NCBI GenBank assembly: GCA_014925825.1
Contig: JACGCK010000044.1
Location: 186,001 to 250,000 of the forward strand
Origin: Pholiota molesta
Lineage: Eukaryota; Basidiomycota; Agaricomycetes; Agaricales; Strophariaceae
DNA length: 64,000 bases
Direction: 5' to 3'
Part shown: positions 59,669 to 64,000 of the stretch, piece after piece
Numbering within the stretch: the stretch's first letter is position 1
Layout: every line of letters begins with the position of its first letter
Notes under the pieces: generated by a model
Database searches by the model: none
What the model saw: only the letters and a program-made list of their open reading frames with translations
What the model was told of the DNA's origin: nothing
Made by a program: the position numbers and the translations under genes

Positions 59669-60876
59669 TAGTGATCGGCACGGGTAACCCGCGGGTACCT
59701 TCAGCCAGACCCGCACCCGCACCCGCCAAACCCGCCACCCGCAGTACGGGTACAGGGGTTTCACAGGTTTGGGTTGCGGGTTTCACGGGTTTCGAGGGTC
59801 TCGAAACCCGCGCGGGTCAGTGCCACGGGTAAGCTCCCTCAAGCGTCTGCATGCCGCAGAGGCTGCCATTGCAGCACTCGTTGTGTATGCAGACGGCTGA
59901 GGAGCCGCCCTGGTACCGTCCGCCGCCGCCGTCTGCGTTATCTGCCGCTGCCACCGTCGTTGTCGAGTCGTTGGCGGCGTACACCACACTGTCCGCCGTC
60001 GTTGTTCTGTCCGCTGTGGTAGTGTGTCAGAGCGGGGCCGCAGGGGCAGGACGAGGGGACGGGTTGGGTATGGGTGATCGCTGTCGGCGGCCGTAGAACG
60101 GCGGCCTTCGGGGGCATTGGGAGCGGCCAGGCTGGTGGGAAGCGCGAGCGCAGGGACCGTGAGAGGGACCGTGAGGAGCGGCTAGACCGAGAGCGCGGCG
60201 AGCGTGCGACACGCAGCCGCCGCGGGAATGTATCGCACGCGCCGCCGCCCAGCGAGACGGGCGACGACGATTTCTACGGGTACTCCGCCCTCGCGACGTG
60301 CCCGCGCAGCTGCTGAAGCTGCACACCGCGCCCGTGAACCGTCATCGCGTTCGCCGCGGCGTGGCGTCCGTCATCACGCTCGCGTGTCGTCCGCCGTCGC
60401 GTGCGCGTGTCGTCCGCCATCGTCCTTGCTCGCCACGTTGTTGTCCGACCGGCGTGGTAAGAGTGGGGGTCGCACTGCCCAAGACGAACCTGTAAGTGGG
60501 CAGGGGTCAGTGCAGGAGAAAATGCGGTGGCTGCGACGCACCTGCCGGATCTCCCGCTCCTTCCCTGCGCTATCCAGCACCCAGTTCCGCTCGCATCGCG
60601 AATTCGGGCCCACATCCCTCATTGGAGGGGAGGGGCATGCGGCCGTGAGGGGAAGAAACGTGGTTAGCAATTGAAACCAACCAAGTTTGTTCGTTGATTT
60701 CGATTCAAGCTCCGCTTGAATCGAACGGCATTGGGCGGCCGCGCACCCGCGTGACCCGCGCGACCCGCGGCTACGGGTACGGGTTGAGGGCGGGTGAGGA
60801 AAGTCAGACCCCAACCCGTACCCGCCAAACCCGTGGCACAAACCCGCACGGGTTTGGAAACCCGTGCCGATCACTA
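59669..60876. mobile_element. hAT-like non-autonomous transposon, 1,208 bases
   Basis: Perfect 17-base inverted ends (TAGTGATCGGCACGGGT at 59669-59685, complement at 60860-60876) and the 8-base duplication AGAGGCGG. The homologous flanks of NACHT copies A (near 31615) and B (near 38650) carry one AGAGGCGG-like site without the insert, so empty sites are available within the window. The ends are packed with ACCCGY repeats. The interior has no transposase; a charged open frame (60074-60316, KRERRDRERDREERLDRERG) may be a captured piece or chance. Confidence 0.85.
59685..59830. repeat. Left subterminal ACCCGC/GCGGGT repeats of the hAT-like element
   Basis: Many copies of (A)CCCGC, ACGGGT and GCGGGTTT in both orientations. 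The mirror region is 60745-60860. Such short clustered motifs are usual transposase-binding sites at hAT ends. Confidence 0.65.
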
Positions 60877-60884
60877 AGAGGCGG
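60877..60884. repeat. Target site duplication AGAGGCGG (right)
   Basis: Same 8 bases as 59661-59668. The flank then continues AAACGGCAAGGAGAGGGTTGC, homologous to copy B's GAGGAGAGGGTCGC. Confidence 0.85.
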
Positions 60885-61629
60885 AAACGGCAAGGAGAGG
60901 GTTGCAGTCGACCGTCTGTAGACGGCGCTACCGCTTCCTCGCCCTTTCCCTCCGTAGAAGTGAATATGCTGGCGACCGTGATCGTCAGCATGTGCAGCAG
61001 CGCGGGCGTACGCCCGCGCTGGGCGGATGCTTAGACTGTCCGTATGATAGTACGGCTCAAAGCTGAATGGCGCAGCATATTCAGATAAGTAGTGTGGAGA
61101 GCTGTAGTAATTGTGCATACTTTTGCTGTGTGTTATCTTGACAGGTGGCGCAGTAAACACAATAGTGGTACTTGCAGAAAAGGAGAAGGATGTTAGTGAA
61201 GAGAATATAAGACATGGATCTAACACGCACCGCTCTGACTCTGCCCAAACAGCGGCATTTCGGAGATATAAATAAGTACTTCCCATCCATCCTCGCCTTC
61301 ATCAGACACAGCTAACAGGTAACGCACTCCACTCCAGAGGGCCCTAAGCGCGTTCTCCTATCAGCTATGTCCGTCGCGCCACGTTTGCCCAATTGATCTC
61401 CTCCCTAACACCTCCGACGAGATTTCTGAGGCATGCCTGGATATCCTGTCCCCAGGGCTGTGACTTAGCTGCCCACCAACTCTTGTAAAGTAGGTGGCGT
61501 ATGCATGAGCGGAGGGTATCGTGTCCCTGTCTGCATGCCCAACCATGGAGCTGGCAGGATTCGCGAACGGTCTTCAGAAAGGAGGGACCATGGACGGTTG
61601 AACTTGGTGGGTGAGCCTGCGAACAAAAA
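60885..61629. other. Non-coding spacer
   Basis: First about 60 bases continue the NACHT 3' flank; the rest shows nothing recognisable. Confidence 0.4.
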
Positions 61630-62830
61630 CCGTCAAATGGTGGGATATAAATAGAACAGAACCAGGTTCTCTCTCTCTCTCACGTCCCACTCCGACGTAG
61701 GCTTGCGCGCACGCACCGCACTACGACGCGAGGACGCACATCACGCACAGAGGACTCAGGATGTCGATGGGCTTGGAAAGGGTGGTTCTGGCATAGATCC
61801 GGTGCGTCGCTGTTCAGCTTGTTTTCCAGTTGCTGCCTCCATTCTAAGGGATCTCTGACGTGAACCTGTAGCCATGACTCTCTCCCAGCTATCGCGTTTC
61901 CCTCCACCTGCAGCCTCGTTCCTTCCTTCCCAGCTACAGTCCTACCTACGCTACTTCCGCATGCTCATCGTCCCTCCGAGCCGTGTCTGGCATCCATCCC
62001 CGCCTACCAGACGAAAACCCCCGCCCCAGATCGCTGACGGGTGGACCACTCGATCATCATCGAGGCCTCTACTCCCAGTATCCCGCGTCCGTACCTCTCC
62101 AGAACCTCCGCTCCTCCTTCTGCGTTAGCGGTACTCCAGTTCGATTCCGCGGTAGGCTGGAATTCTGAAGTTGTGGCGCTGAGAGCTGAGTGCTGAGCGC
62201 GTACAGATAGCCCGCCGGGTTGACGATGGTGCGTCCGAATCTTCAATTGACTTCAAGTCGGCTGCTCTAACTCTCCGCTAACCTCTGCCCGTCGTCCAGA
62301 ACATCATTCAACTGAGCAGCCCCCCGCATATATGTGCCCGTCATACAGCAACCACTCTGTATCGCTTCGGTGGCGCTCAGTTGCTGCATATACGAAGCCA
62401 ACAGGAAGCAAACGATCAGTATGTGCGTGCGGTGGACGGGTCTGTCGGAACTGCGAAAGTTCACCGTGATGCGTGCTGGAGTAGGGAAAGAGGCGTGGGT
62501 TGCAGATAGAACGCGGCACGCCCAATTTTTACATCATATCACCTTCCTCGCTGATGCTCTCATCGTCAAGACATCCCCTCCTGCAGCCACGCCTTCTCTT
62601 TTCCCAGGCGACACTTACCCAAAACACCATCGACTCCGTCACCTATCCTATGTATCAATCGGCGTTCCCTGTCACTGCGCCGACCAACTCAAAATCTCAG
62701 ATCCGACAATCACTTGTCAACACTCTGCCGCCTGGTACAGAGCAGAGCCTCACTCAGGCTTTTGTCGCGCAGCTGGCAGTGTACGAATGTGGCCGCGGTG
62801 CCCAATGTGCATTCGCGACGTACTTTTTGT
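61630..62830 (-). repeat. Dispersed non-coding repeat family, copy 3
   Basis: Inverse of copy 1 (15120-15830) and copy 2: GGATATAAATAGAAC at 61641, CGCACATCACGCACAGAGGACTC, CCCGCATATATGTG, CTTCTCTTTTCCCAGGCGACA, CTATGTATCAATCGGCGTTCC. A 304-codon frame (62334-63248) crosses it but has no counterpart in the other copies. Confidence 0.7.
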
Positions 62831-64000
62831 GTCCCGAATTCCTAGAACTCCATCCCCAATTCAATCTGTCGGAGTCACCTCGCGCGTCTTGGTCCCCATC
62901 GCACCTCGCCCCGCAGGCAAAGAACACCCCGAAGGTGCTACTGCTCTACGTCGGGGCGAGCGTCAGCCAACTAGTGTTACCGTCACGGACACCGACACTA
63001 TAATCTCAACTGCACAAACTTCTATTGACCAAAAGAGTGGCCCGACAGGGTCTCCTGACCAACGTGTTCCGGACACGGCCGTCACCGCGGTCGACGGTCA
63101 GATCACGACCGCGGGTTCAATCAACAGTACCGATATCCCAACGCGTCGATCTTTCTCCCGACATGCGCCTTCTTGTCGTAGCGACGTCAAAATGGGGCCG
63201 GCGGTCCTCACCATGCCATCACGGACGCACGACGCAGCGACACGATGACGACAACGACAACGGTGCCGCGTGGGCGCTATAGACCACCACAACGCCGTCC
63301 GAGTCCATCCCCTTCTGCAAGGGATGTGGGCTCCAGCGCACCAACAACGAAGAAAGGGGAGGAGACAGCAAGGGGAGACCCGGGAGCGGGAGACCCACAA
63401 GGTACGCCCCCTACTTAGTCTCCCCTCGCTCGCCGCTGACCACAACCCCTCCCCACAGCCTGCATGTACAATGACCATGCGCCACGGCCAGCCCCTCCTG
63501 CACCCACTCGGAGTCGTTGCGCACCTGGTCTGACGAGCGCGCCACGTCACCCACCCGCGACGTCGTCCTGCGGCGCCCGCACACGACGACAACGGCCACC
63601 TACCACCCGCGACGTCGTCCCGCGACGCCAGCAACGGATACGTTGTCCCGCGGCGCCCGTACACCCCGACCATGGCCCCACACCACCCGCCACGTCGTCC
63701 CGCGGCGCACGACACCACCACGACCCCTGCCTCGTCGACCACCACCGCCGCACACTATGACGCTATGGAATGGAGTTGTGCGATGCCGTCTGCCTTTCCC
63801 ACTCTGCATCGGTAATGGCGGCACGTCGCTTGCCCGCCGCACGGCAATTGTCACCAGTGCTTGCGGCGCTTCCGCCAAGGGCTGGGCGTGCGTGTGTGCG
63901 GTTACTAAATAGCAGGGTTGGTAGTGAACGGTGGGCCCGTGGGGCACGCGCTCCACGGCGAGGGTGCCCTACTTTCTGCTGTATAGCGCATGTACCGCAC
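62831..64000. other. GC-rich terminal stretch without supported gene
   Basis: Open frames on all strands reflect GC content. 63544-63740 holds about four imperfect copies of a unit containing CACCCGCGACGTCGTCCYGCG (starts near 63547, 63604, 63633 and 63686), a degenerate tandem repeat. Confidence 0.45.

Noticed and set aside
62334..63248. 304-codon frame
   Set aside because: Runs through dispersed repeat copy 3; the same sequence in copies 1 and 2 has different frames and stops.

Overview
The window looks like nuclear DNA of an agaricomycete (mushroom-forming basidiomycete). Genes carry many short GT-AG introns of about 50-65 bases. The families present are typical of that group: a DUF6534-type membrane protein, a CxC5/CxC6 KDZ transposase, F-box-like proteins and NACHT/NPHP3-type NTPases. 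All identifications come from reading translations by eye; no database search was run.

Layout. 1-14.4 kb is mainly gene territory: the 3' end of a GH47 alpha-mannosidase, a minisatellite (six 126-base units, each two 63-base halves), a 20-exon aromatic-acid-exporter-type membrane protein, a DUF6534 protein, a GDT1/TMEM165 cation transporter and two small unknown genes. 15-31 kb is a mobile-element island. It holds a non-coding dispersed repeat, a KDZ transposase broken by one TGA codon, a complete 6.47 kb DNA transposon with 13-base inverted termini and an 8-base target duplication, and a GRF zinc-finger gene. The transposon sits at the joint between a DnaJ-X gene fragment and an MCM3 gene fragment. 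31-42 kb and 54-61 kb hold three long copies and one scrap of a NACHT-type NTPase gene with duplicated 5' and 3' flanks. Only the middle copy is nearly intact. A 1.2 kb hAT-like element has jumped into the 3' flank of the third copy. 43-52.7 kb is a second gene block: prolyl aminopeptidase, an unknown GC-rich gene, LSM6 with a tandem pseudo-copy of its 3' half, an F-box-like protein, a homeodomain-like protein and an unknown basic protein. The last 3 kb is repeat and GC-rich low-complexity DNA.

The genes do not form one pathway. The housekeeping genes cover glycan trimming, ion and metabolite transport, peptide hydrolysis and RNA processing. The accessory part has two themes: transposons carrying or surrounded by chromatin-type zinc fingers, and birth and decay of NLR-like NTPase genes. 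The strongest candidate for something little described is the 20.2-26.7 kb transposon. Its single spliced transposase combines an N-terminal C2H2-like finger, a P/THAP9-like core, further C2H2-like fingers and a C-terminal PHD-like finger.
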